This document shows, piece by piece, positions 52,530 through 60,208 of a DNA stretch of 64,000 nucleotides; the first letter of the stretch is position 1; each line of letters starts with the position of its first letter. The DNA comes from Cytophagaceae bacterium (GTDB lineage: Bacteria > Bacteroidota > Bacteroidia > Cytophagales > Cytophagaceae). The DNA lies in NCBI GenBank assembly GCA_025454925.1, contig JALONM010000004.1:62001-126000 (forward strand), given 5' to 3'. The position numbers and the translations under genes were made by a program. The notes beneath the pieces are model-generated. The model saw only the letters and a program-made list of their open reading frames with translations. It had not been told where the DNA came from and searched no databases.

Positions 52530-53597
52530 TTACACCAATTCTTCCAATATTTTAATATAGCGTTCAATTCCCTCTTCTATTTCTATCAGATAAATAAATT
52601 CGTTGGCAGAATGGGAGCGTGCCGAATTTCCAGGTCCCATTTTTACAGAAGGTACCGGAATCAAAGCCTGATCGGATGTGGTAGGCGAACCATAGGGTTT
52701 GGCACCATATTTTAAGGCTGCTTTCACCAATGCATGGTCAGGATCAATAAAAGAAGGCCGCAAACGCACCGAGCGAGGATTTACTTCTGACTCAATATTA
52801 TCGTCGATAATTTTGAGTACCTCTTCGTTTTTATACATCTCGGTGATCCGAACATCGATGGTAAATTCGCAAGTTTCTGGCACTACGTTGTGTTGGTAGC
52901 CCGCTTTTATTATGGTTACCGACATCTTCATAGGACCCAGGTGTGGAGATTCCTTTTCGAATTTATAATTACGAATCCAATCAATATCTTTAAGCGCTTT
53001 GTAAATCGCATTGTCGCCTTCCTCACGGGCAGCATGTCCTGCTTTACCTTTCGCCACGCAATCTATCACCATCAATCCCTTTTCCGAAACAGCAATATCC
53101 ATCAAGGTAGGCTCTCCCACGATGGCAAAATCGATTTTTCCGAGCTTCGGATACACCAACTCCAAACCATCGTAACCAGAAATTTCTTCTTCGGCGGTTG
53201 CTGCAATACAGATGTTGTATTTCATATTTTCGCGTTCGTAAAAATGACGGAACGTGGCAATGAGAGAAACCAAACATCCTCCGGCATCGTTACTACCCAA
53301 TCCGAAAAGTTTTCCATCCTTTACAATGGGATCAAAAGGATCATTGGTATAGCCTGGATTAGGTTTCACCGTGTCGTGGTGGGAATTGAGTAATATGGTT
53401 GGTTTGGAAGGATCAAAATGTTTGTTGAAGGCCCAAACATTATACTTCAGCCTTTCGGTCTTGATTCCTCTTTCCGTCATGAAAGAATTTATGATGTCTG
53501 CTGTTCTGTCTTCCTGCTTGCTGAAGGATTCTGTTTGGATAAGATTCTTTAGCAAGGCAATGGCATCTTCCTGCAGTGTTTTTAATTCAATGGACAT
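52530..53597 (-). CDS. M20-family N-acylcitrulline/N-acylornithine deacylase (ArgE-like)
   Basis: A 355-residue zinc hydrolase. Ligand and catalytic blocks of family M20 are ILLNSHHDTVKPN (His plus catalytic Asp), FGLGSNDAGGCLVSLIA (bridging Asp), IAATAEEEISGYDG (catalytic Glu and Glu ligand) and FAIVGEPT; a late His ligand lies in NSARSHSANEFI. GKAGHAAREEGDNAI is the dimerisation-domain His motif. In the Bacteroidota pathway the acyl group is removed after carbamoylation, so the substrate here is likely N-succinylcitrulline. It is the third gene behind argF' and argB, 277 nt after argB. Confidence 0.88.
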   Translation of the reverse strand: MSIELKTLQEDAIALLKNLIQTESFSKQEDRTADIINSFMTERGIKTERLKYNVWAFNKHFDPSKPTILLNSHHDTVKPNPGYTNDPFDPIVKDGKLFGLGSNDAGGCLVSLIATFRHFYERENMKYNICIAATAEEEISGYDGLELVYPKLGKIDFAIVGEPTLMDIAVSEKGLMVIDCVAKGKAGHAAREEGDNAIYKALKDIDWIRNYKFEKESPHLGPMKMSVTIIKAGYQHNVVPETCEFTIDVRITEMYKNEEVLKIIDDNIESEVNPRSVRLRPSFIDPDHALVKAALKYGAKPYGSPTTSDQALIPVPSVKMGPGNSARSHSANEFIYLIEIEEGIERYIKILEELV

Positions 53598-53874
53598 AGT
53601 TTATTTATTTTACACATTCCGGATCACATTAGATTGCCGGAGCGATGAGTTAAAAATTGGTAAATTCTGTATTCGATTTGGATAACGATGCTGCCGTGCA
53701 GCATGCAAGAGCTTTACACCCCGAAGGGAGTCGGAAAAAAGGAAGGGACAATATGAAAGGACACTTGGGTCACGGAGCAAAAGTACTTCATGCCAAGCGT
53801 ATTTCCAAGTTAAAACCCAATTTCTCAATCGTCCATGTTTTTCCACGTAGAATCCGGTTAAAAATCCCTTCCGC

Positions 53875-54663
53875 TTACTTTCTAAGGGTGGTGCCTACTT
53901 TTTCCTCTTTATTCACCAAGGCAATCAGATCATCGGCATGGCAAATCCGAACGCTGGCCACGCCCGAAGCTATTGCATCGAAGGAGTTATCCAATTTAGG
54001 AATCATTCCTTTGGAAATAATTCCTTTTTCTTTTAGTTCCTGGTATTTATCCGGTGTTATGTCGGCAATAACAGAATTTTTATCTTCAAAATTTTCCAGT
54101 ACCCCTTTCAGTTCAAAGCAATACACCAGGTGTACTTCTGCTAATTTACTCAGCGCTACGGCGGTTACCGAGGCCATGGTATCGGCATTGATGTTTAGCA
54201 TATTTCCTTGCCCATCGTGACTAAGGGGAGCAATAACAGGACTCAAGCCTGCTTGCAATAAATTCATGAGAACAGGAGCTTGAACTGACTCTACATCCCC
54301 TACAAAACCATAGTCTATTCCATTTTTCACTGGCCTTTTGGAAGCCTTAACAATATTGGCGTCAGCCCCAGTAAGTCCGATGGCATTGCAGGTGTGCTTT
54401 TGCAAGGAGGCTACCACACGTTTGTTGATCAATCCTCCGTAAACCATAGTCACTATTTTTAAGGTTTCGGCATCCGTAATCCTTCTGCCTTCCACCATTT
54501 TGGCTTCTATGCCCAGTCCGGCGCTGATGTCGGTGGCCACTTTTCCGCCTCCATGAATTAATATTTTAGGAGCATTCAACGATGCATACTCCGAGAGGAA
54601 TTTCTGCAAGGCTTGTTCGTTGTCGATGACGTTTCCTCCGATTTTAATGATGTACAAGCGCAT
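53875..54663 (-). CDS. argB: N-acylglutamate kinase
   Basis: A 262-residue amino-acid kinase phosphorylating N-acylglutamate. The start at 54663 gives YIIKIGGNVID at the N-terminus, the expected KxGGN motif. ILIHGGGKVATDI binds the acyl-amino acid. GLTGADANIVKASKR, GFVGDVESV, INADTMASVTAVAL and ISKGMIPKLDNSFDAIASG complete the ArgB pattern. In this pathway the natural substrate is probably N-succinylglutamate. It lies 59 nt behind argF'. The 277 nt after it, before the deacylase gene, is gene-free. Confidence 0.94.
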   Translation of the reverse strand: MRLYIIKIGGNVIDNEQALQKFLSEYASLNAPKILIHGGGKVATDISAGLGIEAKMVEGRRITDAETLKIVTMVYGGLINKRVVASLQKHTCNAIGLTGADANIVKASKRPVKNGIDYGFVGDVESVQAPVLMNLLQAGLSPVIAPLSHDGQGNMLNINADTMASVTAVALSKLAEVHLVYCFELKGVLENFEDKNSVIADITPDKYQELKEKGIISKGMIPKLDNSFDAIASGVASVRICHADDLIALVNKEEKVGTTLRK

Positions 54664-54722
54664 AGACTTGAATTTAAATATGATTGTTATTTCCGTACCA
54701 CTTCTTTTATCAAGAAATAGTA

Positions 54723-55673
54723 TTAGAAATTGGACTCTAAAATTTTCTTTAATACCGCTTGAGCGCTCCAAACGCGATTGGAGGCCTCTTGAATGACAAT
54801 GGAATTAGGGCCATCCAAAATTTCATCGGCCAGTTCTATACCGCGACGCACCGGCAAACAGTGCATTACCCGGGCGTCGTTGGTGAGGGCTATTTTCTCA
54901 TGATCCATCATCCAATAGCTGTCCATGGTAATTACTTTACCATAATCTTTGTAGCTGGACCAATTTTTCACATACACAAAATCAGCCCCTTTGAGAGCTT
55001 CGTCCTGATCGTATTCAATAGTTGCATTGCCTGAAAACTCGGGTGCTAATTCATATCCTTCGGGATGTGTAATTACAAAATCGACCTCTGCTTTGTTCAT
55101 CCATTCCGCGAAAGAGTTTGGAACCGCCTGTGGCAAGGCTTTGATGTGTGGTGCCCAAGTCAATACTACTTTGGGGCGTGCTACCTTCTTCGTTTCTTCA
55201 ATCGTAATCAAATCCGCAAAAGATTGCAGCGGATGCCGGGTAGCACTTTCCAAACTCACAATGGGAACACCGGAGTATTTTATAAACTTATTAAAGAAGT
55301 CTTCCGAATAATCCTCTTGCCTGTCTACCAATCGGGGAAAAGAGCGTACGCCAATGATATCGCAGTACTCTCCCATTACCGCAGCGGCTTCGCGAATGTG
55401 TTCTACGGTGTTATGATTCATCACTACACCATCCTGTGTTTCGAGGGCCCAACCCTCTTTATCCATATTCATCACGATTACATTCATACCCAGGTTTTGG
55501 GCTGCCTTTTGGGTACTTAATCTCGTGCGAAGGGAGGGATTCAAAAATATGAGTCCGATGGTTTTATTTTTACCCAGCTCTTTAAACTGGTAAGGATTCT
55601 TTTTTAGAGCCAGTGCTTCTTTCGTCAGCGACTGTAGATCCGAAACGTCATTTACGGAAATAAAATGTCTCAT
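54723..55673 (-). CDS. argF': N-succinylornithine carbamoyltransferase
   Basis: A 316-residue transcarbamylase that makes N-succinylcitrulline. The carbamoyl-phosphate motif is FLNPSLRTRLSTQKAA (about residues 43-58), followed by ATRHPLQSFADL (HPxQ, about 144-155). The family-specific blocks are VVLTWAPHIKALPQAVPNSF, THPEGYEL and MHCLPVRRG. The proline-rich loop and sequence are those of the acetyl/succinyl-ornithine enzymes, not of ordinary OTCase. Residue 90 (in NHNTVEHI) is Val. At this site Pro marks the succinyl enzyme and Glu the acetyl enzyme, and Val has been reported to favour succinyl, so I call the succinyl form. Confidence 0.93.
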   Translation of the reverse strand: MRHFISVNDVSDLQSLTKEALALKKNPYQFKELGKNKTIGLIFLNPSLRTRLSTQKAAQNLGMNVIVMNMDKEGWALETQDGVVMNHNTVEHIREAAAVMGEYCDIIGVRSFPRLVDRQEDYSEDFFNKFIKYSGVPIVSLESATRHPLQSFADLITIEETKKVARPKVVLTWAPHIKALPQAVPNSFAEWMNKAEVDFVITHPEGYELAPEFSGNATIEYDQDEALKGADFVYVKNWSSYKDYGKVITMDSYWMMDHEKIALTNDARVMHCLPVRRGIELADEILDGPNSIVIQEASNRVWSAQAVLKKILESNF

Positions 55674-55693
55674 GGTTTAACTATAATTTGGGA

Positions 55694-55701
55694 CAAAATT
55701 A
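55694..55701 (-). promoter_or_regulatory. -7 promoter element for argF'
   Basis: TAATTTTG on the minus strand matches TAnnTTTG and lies 21 nt upstream of the argF' ATG. No good TTTG is found at the right spacing, so strength is uncertain. It implies argF' now has its own promoter. Confidence 0.4.
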
Positions 55702-55777
55702 AAATTAAGGCTGATAATTCCACTATGAAAGGTATTTATTCTACTATAGCCCTGTTTAGAGAATTCTGGGAGGCGTA

Positions 55778-55795
55778 GGCCGCAGTGGTAGCCCT
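55778..55795 (+). repeat. Short remnant resembling the mosaic repeat core
   Basis: GGCCGCAGTGG (55778-55788) followed by TAGCCC resembles the GGCCCGCAGTGG core of copy B with one base missing. It lies upstream of argF', in the opposite orientation to copy A beside argD. The match is short. Confidence 0.3.
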
Positions 55796-55835
55796 TCGAA
55801 TACTGTTGATTGGAAAAACTGGACAATGGCCATAA

Positions 55836-55861
55836 AAAAATCCCACCGAGGCGGGATTTTT
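55836..55861 (-). terminator. Intrinsic terminator after the small receiver-like gene
   Basis: AAAAATCCC pairs with GGGATTTTT around an inner CC/GG step and short loop, with T runs on both sides. It is 38 nt past the 84-residue gene's stop and separates it from argF'. Confidence 0.75.
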
Positions 55862-55898
55862 CATATATGAACAAATAAGCTATTAGTCTTTTGATGCA

Positions 55899-56153
55899 TT
55901 AAACCCATTGATTATAGGGTATTTTCCACTGATAACAATTAACTACTTTATTGGTAAGATAATCCTGAATAAGAATGTCCGGATTGAACAGAAGAAGGTC
56001 AAATGCGGAGTCATCTTTGGAGAAGAAGCTAATGGAATAGTTATAATCTTTCAATTCTCTGGCGATCTTCTTTTGCATTTCCCTGTCGTCTTCTTGAATG
56101 AAGACTTTCATCATTTTGGCGGAGGGCTTCATATTATTCAGGTTTTGTTTCAT
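55899..56153 (-). CDS. Truncated, degenerate receiver-domain-like protein (84 aa)
   Basis: The first 63 residues follow the start of a CheY-type receiver: MKVFIQEDDREMQKKIAREL (acidic DD pair), YSISFFSKDDSAFDLL, then FNPDILIQDYL with an Asp where the phospho-acceptor sits. The protein then ends after about 20 residues, so the Thr and Lys strands of a receiver are missing. It may be a fossil or a small protein of its own. A -7-like TAATTTTG lies upstream at 56217-56224, minus strand. Confidence 0.6.
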   Translation of the reverse strand: MKQNLNNMKPSAKMMKVFIQEDDREMQKKIARELKDYNYSISFFSKDDSAFDLLLFNPDILIQDYLTNKVVNCYQWKIPYNQWV

Positions 56154-56318
56154 AGACTTGTACGCAAGAACTAGGGCTATTGTTAGTGTTTAACGAAAGT
56201 ATTTACTTGAAATGCGCAAAATTACGTTTTTATCCTACTGTGCCGTTCGTAAAATACGTCAGGCTTTGGTACTTAGCAGCGCCCACAATCCATTTCTCTC
56301 CAAAATAATGCCAGGCTA

Positions 56319-57254
56319 TTAAAAGGTTTCTTTATAAAACGGTTTCCCATATGTGAAAATGATAAAATCAAGTTTCATGGAGGCAGACTTTTCTTTATTG
56401 GGTGCGGAGCCTAATCCAAAATCCAGCGATGATACGGAAGTCGGATTTTGAATTTCCATTTCAGAAAGGGGAAAAGCCAACAGTTTCCATCCTGTCCAAT
56501 TCATCGTTTTGCGATACGATACACCGCCGGCACCCGGACATAAAATTTGAACGTCTGAATTTTTAAAACCGTCAGAATTCAGAAACATATTCAGGTATAC
56601 CTGCTTAGGATCGGTCCAGGTGGCAGGCAATGAGATAGCGCCATTGGTGTAAATGCCCCCGAAATAATAAGAAGGATTGATGCTATCGCAATCGAAGTAA
56701 TAGTACCCCCCTCCTTGTGGTGAAGGATCGGTGGGAGCAGGAATGAGTCCGCCGAAGGTAATGTCATTTTCTCCATCGCCATAAGGACCACCGATGGTAG
56801 AAGAACCGCCACCTTCCATATTGGTAACCAAAAAAGTGTTGGGCATGTTGGCAAAGCCAGAGGGTTGTGTGATGGTGAGTGAAGACTTTATTGCTTCCCT
56901 GCAAGCAATTTTAAGCGATACCTCGCACAGTTCGGCTTTAAAGAACAAGGCTGTGTCTGGCTCTCCGTACCAGGTTTGCTGAATCATTTTAGAACTTCCT
57001 GAAAAACGTTTTACCGATTGAGAAACCGTACCCCGAATGGTCAATGACCAATCTACCACTTCGTTGAATTGCGCATTGAACGTGGCATTGGTCGTATTTA
57101 AATTTACCGAAACAGGATGCACCAATGCGTTGACTGTTTCAAAGGATTCAGAAGGACAAATGGACGGTCCCACTATTTTCTCATTGGATCGTTTGCAGGA
57201 TGCCAACAACAGGATGACTAGTACCGATATAAATACAGTTTTCATACTCAGCAT
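56319..57254 (-). CDS. Lipoprotein of unknown function, second of a tandem pair
   Basis: A 311-residue protein with a lipoprotein signal (VLVILLLASC, Cys about residue 20). NEKIVGPSICPSESFETV follows the Cys. A domain with ATFNAQFNEVVDWSLTIRGTVS and a C-terminal domain with YYFDCDSINPSYYFGG and MNWTGWKLLAFPLSEME resemble the 394-residue lipoprotein just upstream (FNQEVTWTITI; VDWTGWKLVSLRYKDF). They are thus tandem paralogues, with a C-terminal part that looks like a carbohydrate-binding jelly roll. It is the last gene of the chitinase operon, starting 3 nt after its paralogue. Confidence 0.75.
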   Translation of the reverse strand: MLSMKTVFISVLVILLLASCKRSNEKIVGPSICPSESFETVNALVHPVSVNLNTTNATFNAQFNEVVDWSLTIRGTVSQSVKRFSGSSKMIQQTWYGEPDTALFFKAELCEVSLKIACREAIKSSLTITQPSGFANMPNTFLVTNMEGGGSSTIGGPYGDGENDITFGGLIPAPTDPSPQGGGYYYFDCDSINPSYYFGGIYTNGAISLPATWTDPKQVYLNMFLNSDGFKNSDVQILCPGAGGVSYRKTMNWTGWKLLAFPLSEMEIQNPTSVSSLDFGLGSAPNKEKSASMKLDFIIFTYGKPFYKETF

Positions 57255-57257
57255 AAT

Positions 57258-58442
57258 TTATGGGATGAAAGGACCATTATTGGTAAAATTCACGTAATCG
57301 ATATATACTTCTCCTTGCGGAAAAGCTTCCTGAGAAATTAAGGTAATAGCAAGTCCGGTCACTTTGGCGGGTTCCAGCAGACCATTACCATTTCCTCCAT
57401 AATTGGGATCGTTGGCTCGTTTGAAATCTTTATACCTCAGGGATACCAGCTTCCAACCGGTCCAATCTACCAATACATCGGAGGTCCAGGCATCGTTGTA
57501 CTTTTGGGCATCACCATCGTATACAAAGCTTGAATTGTCTGGTCTGAAATTAGAGTAATCATCAATTTCATACACCTTTACCTGCAACATGGATTGGTTG
57601 AGCACCCCATATACATAAAAGTTAACATACAGTTCCGAGGCATCGTATTCCTGCATCAAATTGGCCTGCAAACCAGCCGTGCGGGCGCATAGCGAAGATA
57701 AACTAAAGGTGTTTACTCCACCGATGTAGGCATTTTTATTGAGGTCTGTACCTTTCAGACGAAAAGATTTAGCACCATCGATGTAGTGATCGAAAGAATT
57801 TTCCAGAACTACCCCCTGATCTACCGCATCAAAAAACTCTTGTTTTAATCTGGAATCGGTCCATTCATTTATTCCATCGTACTGGCTTCCATTGTCGAAA
57901 TTATCTACAAGGATCATTTTCCTTCCAAGGCTTTCATAATACTCCTTGTACTTGGCAGCCCCTCCATTGGTGGCCCTGTAACGAAGTGCGGAGGTATTGA
58001 TCTTATCGGTTCCCAGAAATGTGAGTTTCACATAAATGCTATCGAACAAAAAAGTGGCATTAAAAAATATATGATTGGAGCTTTGTCCACGCCATTGAAA
58101 AACGGAAGAATCAATCCGAGAAGAGGTACCTGTCTGCACGTATTGAGCGCCGGTTTTGGGCTGATCAATGGTAATGGTCCAGGTAACTTCCTGATTAAAG
58201 CTGGCTTCCAGTACATATCGGCGATCCAACGCATTAAACGAAATTTGTTTATTGGTTATAAGCGCTTTGCTGCCGCTGATGCTGTTGTAATTAAAATCTT
58301 TATACGACAGAATCTGGAAATCTTCTTTGGCTACCATTTGACGGGGACCCAGAAAATCTTCCTTCGTCCTTCGGCAGGATTGTGACATCCAGGATAGTAA
58401 CAATACACACAACAACAACAGGATTTTTATGGATGCATTCAT
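57258..58442 (-). CDS. Lipoprotein of unknown function, first of a tandem pair
   Basis: A 394-residue protein with a long hydrophobic signal ending in WMSQSCRR (weak lipobox; Cys about residue 23). Then KEDFLGPRQMVAKEDFQIL; the FLGP/IVGP block recurs in the neighbour. A beta domain (LEASFNQEVTWTITIDQP) is followed by KMILVDNFDNGSQYDGINEW and a jelly-roll-like C-terminal domain ending GEVYIDYVNFTNNG. ILVDNFD with DxxYVNFT-type ends is common in carbohydrate-binding modules, so I infer glycan binding at the cell surface. It starts 20 nt after the 570-residue gene. Confidence 0.75.
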   Translation of the reverse strand: MNASIKILLLLCVLLLSWMSQSCRRTKEDFLGPRQMVAKEDFQILSYKDFNYNSISGSKALITNKQISFNALDRRYVLEASFNQEVTWTITIDQPKTGAQYVQTGTSSRIDSSVFQWRGQSSNHIFFNATFLFDSIYVKLTFLGTDKINTSALRYRATNGGAAKYKEYYESLGRKMILVDNFDNGSQYDGINEWTDSRLKQEFFDAVDQGVVLENSFDHYIDGAKSFRLKGTDLNKNAYIGGVNTFSLSSLCARTAGLQANLMQEYDASELYVNFYVYGVLNQSMLQVKVYEIDDYSNFRPDNSSFVYDGDAQKYNDAWTSDVLVDWTGWKLVSLRYKDFKRANDPNYGGNGNGLLEPAKVTGLAITLISQEAFPQGEVYIDYVNFTNNGPFIP

Positions 58443-58462
58443 AGAGACCTCCTTGTGTGAAT

Positions 58463-60175
58463 TTAAAATACGAGTGAATAATTACAGAATAACTGATTCA
58501 GCTTATATTCAAAATTAGCCACACGACCATTGGAATAATTTACTGAATTGTATTGCAGGGAGAAATACGATTTTTCTCCAAAGCGAATTCCCATTCCTCC
58601 GGAAACGGTTGATTCCTGTGCCTGAGAGGAATAAGGAAGAAATGAGGCTATGGTATTGAAGTCAGAGCGAACCGCTAAGAATTCGTTCCCTTGGGCCTGT
58701 AAACTTTTATATCCGAATAGCAGATCAAATTTTTTGAATATTTCTACTGAAGCACCACCGTCTAGCAAGGAGCTGGAGAAATCTACCGGTGCATCGCCAC
58801 TGCGTTGAGTGGATTCCAGGCGAATTCCGCCTGAGAGGTTGACCCGTTTTGACCAGGACAATAATGATCCAAGTTTAAACAATAGCCCTCCTTGTATGGA
58901 AGTAAACGAGCGAAGGTCTTCTGTTCCTTCTCCTTTTACTTCCGTTAGGATGTCAGCTCTGGCGTTTAGGTTCAAAACATTCAGGGAGGTATCCGAAGCA
59001 ATGCTGATAGTATATCCTTTGCGATTAGGAGTTGCCTGACCATACGGCATTACATTTCCATAATCGGGAAGAAACATTCCCATTACCGGATTGATCGATC
59101 GGTTATACAGATATTCATCGGTCATACGATCGAAAGCATTCACGCCCCGCATAAGTGTATTGTTGGATACTACAGGAAAAAGTTCCGCGTAGCGGCTGGT
59201 ATTTAGCCGCAGGGTTTGTGCAGCGGCACTGGTATATTGCGGACCCACATTTCTAATTCCAAGGCCTACATGTACCCTGAGTTTGGTAATGCCAGCCTTC
59301 AGCATACCATCATAAAAATAATCGGAATAGGAAACCGTGGTATCGTCCAGCACTCTCTTATTGGAAAACTGGGAAATTCCACCTTCCAATTTAGCCTTTA
59401 GTGAAAATGCTGATTTTTTCAGGGAAGCACTCACATCCCCGGTCAATACATTATTTTGATATTCTACCAAAGAACTTACTACTGGAATATCGAGTAAACC
59501 TGTGTAGGTAGCTCCAGCTGTGAGATAGTCACTCTGCACCACGCGCAGCCTGGATCCTGCCAGGATCTGATCCGCAATATTTTTGTCGTTGGTAGGATTA
59601 ATGCGGCTAAAGAACGCAGATGCATACATATTTTTAATGATGCGATTAACATTGAGTTGTGTTTTTGCTTTTACCCCTTGCAAACGCCATTGATTTCCTT
59701 CAATAAAATTTTCATATTCAACAATGGCTCTCCGGTTCGAAAAAATTTCCGATTCAAATTCCCGGTAATAATCATCCGGATTAAATACCGTGTATGCCGA
59801 CATATCGCTTCCGAGGTAAATATCTCCTAATTCATATTCTGCCAGCTTTCCAATTCTTCCGGAAATTTGCAATTGACGGAAAGTAAACGCTGTATTTGCC
59901 CCAAAGAATGAACCGAAAGGATTTCGAACCCTAAGGATTACATTGGCTTTCACATTGTTATTGATTATAAGATTAGGTTTAAGGTCAAACAGGGCATACC
60001 CGCCTATGCCGCGCTTCCAGGAAAGGGTATCGTTTTTCGTTACCTCTCCGGAAATGCTATTGCTTGTAACGAGGGCACGACCCACCCCGTTGAAATTGAA
60101 CTGAATTTGCGCTTGCGCTCCTATTCCAAGCAGCAAGAAAATTGTTCGTGCGATCATACCAACGTTGTAGTTCAT
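58463..60175 (-). CDS. Outer-membrane protein of unknown function (paralogue of the gene at 1-269)
   Basis: A 570-residue protein with a signal peptide (about residues 6-23, ARTIFLLLGIGAQAQ). The start FNGVGRALVTSNSISGEVT and GGYALFDLKPNL match the partial protein at the left window edge. The rest is long beta-strands (FTFRQLQISGRIGKLAEYELGD and NPFGSFFGANTAF) ending in CNYSLVF, consistent with a barrel closing in Phe. No TonB box or enzymatic motif was seen. The gene is third in the chitinase operon, 33 nt behind the 663-residue barrel gene. Confidence 0.75.
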   Translation of the reverse strand: MNYNVGMIARTIFLLLGIGAQAQIQFNFNGVGRALVTSNSISGEVTKNDTLSWKRGIGGYALFDLKPNLIINNNVKANVILRVRNPFGSFFGANTAFTFRQLQISGRIGKLAEYELGDIYLGSDMSAYTVFNPDDYYREFESEIFSNRRAIVEYENFIEGNQWRLQGVKAKTQLNVNRIIKNMYASAFFSRINPTNDKNIADQILAGSRLRVVQSDYLTAGATYTGLLDIPVVSSLVEYQNNVLTGDVSASLKKSAFSLKAKLEGGISQFSNKRVLDDTTVSYSDYFYDGMLKAGITKLRVHVGLGIRNVGPQYTSAAAQTLRLNTSRYAELFPVVSNNTLMRGVNAFDRMTDEYLYNRSINPVMGMFLPDYGNVMPYGQATPNRKGYTISIASDTSLNVLNLNARADILTEVKGEGTEDLRSFTSIQGGLLFKLGSLLSWSKRVNLSGGIRLESTQRSGDAPVDFSSSLLDGGASVEIFKKFDLLFGYKSLQAQGNEFLAVRSDFNTIASFLPYSSQAQESTVSGGMGIRFGEKSYFSLQYNSVNYSNGRVANFEYKLNQLFCNYSLVF

Positions 60176-60208
60176 AGTATCAATCTTTAAATAGGCTCTT
60201 TGAAAATG

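Noticed and set aside
53690-53765. Possible further copy of the mosaic repeat
   Set aside because: Only a GTGTAAAGC word and a 7-bp palindrome match; too little to claim.
53657-54220. Open frame on the plus strand over the end of argB and the gap behind it
   Set aside because: Most of it is antisense to argB; the Ser/Thr-rich translation is typical of a shadow frame.
56240-56265. Imperfect hairpin GCC-CGT/ACG-GGC resembling the argD terminator
   Set aside because: Three internal mismatches and no T run; could be a decayed terminator but cannot be supported.
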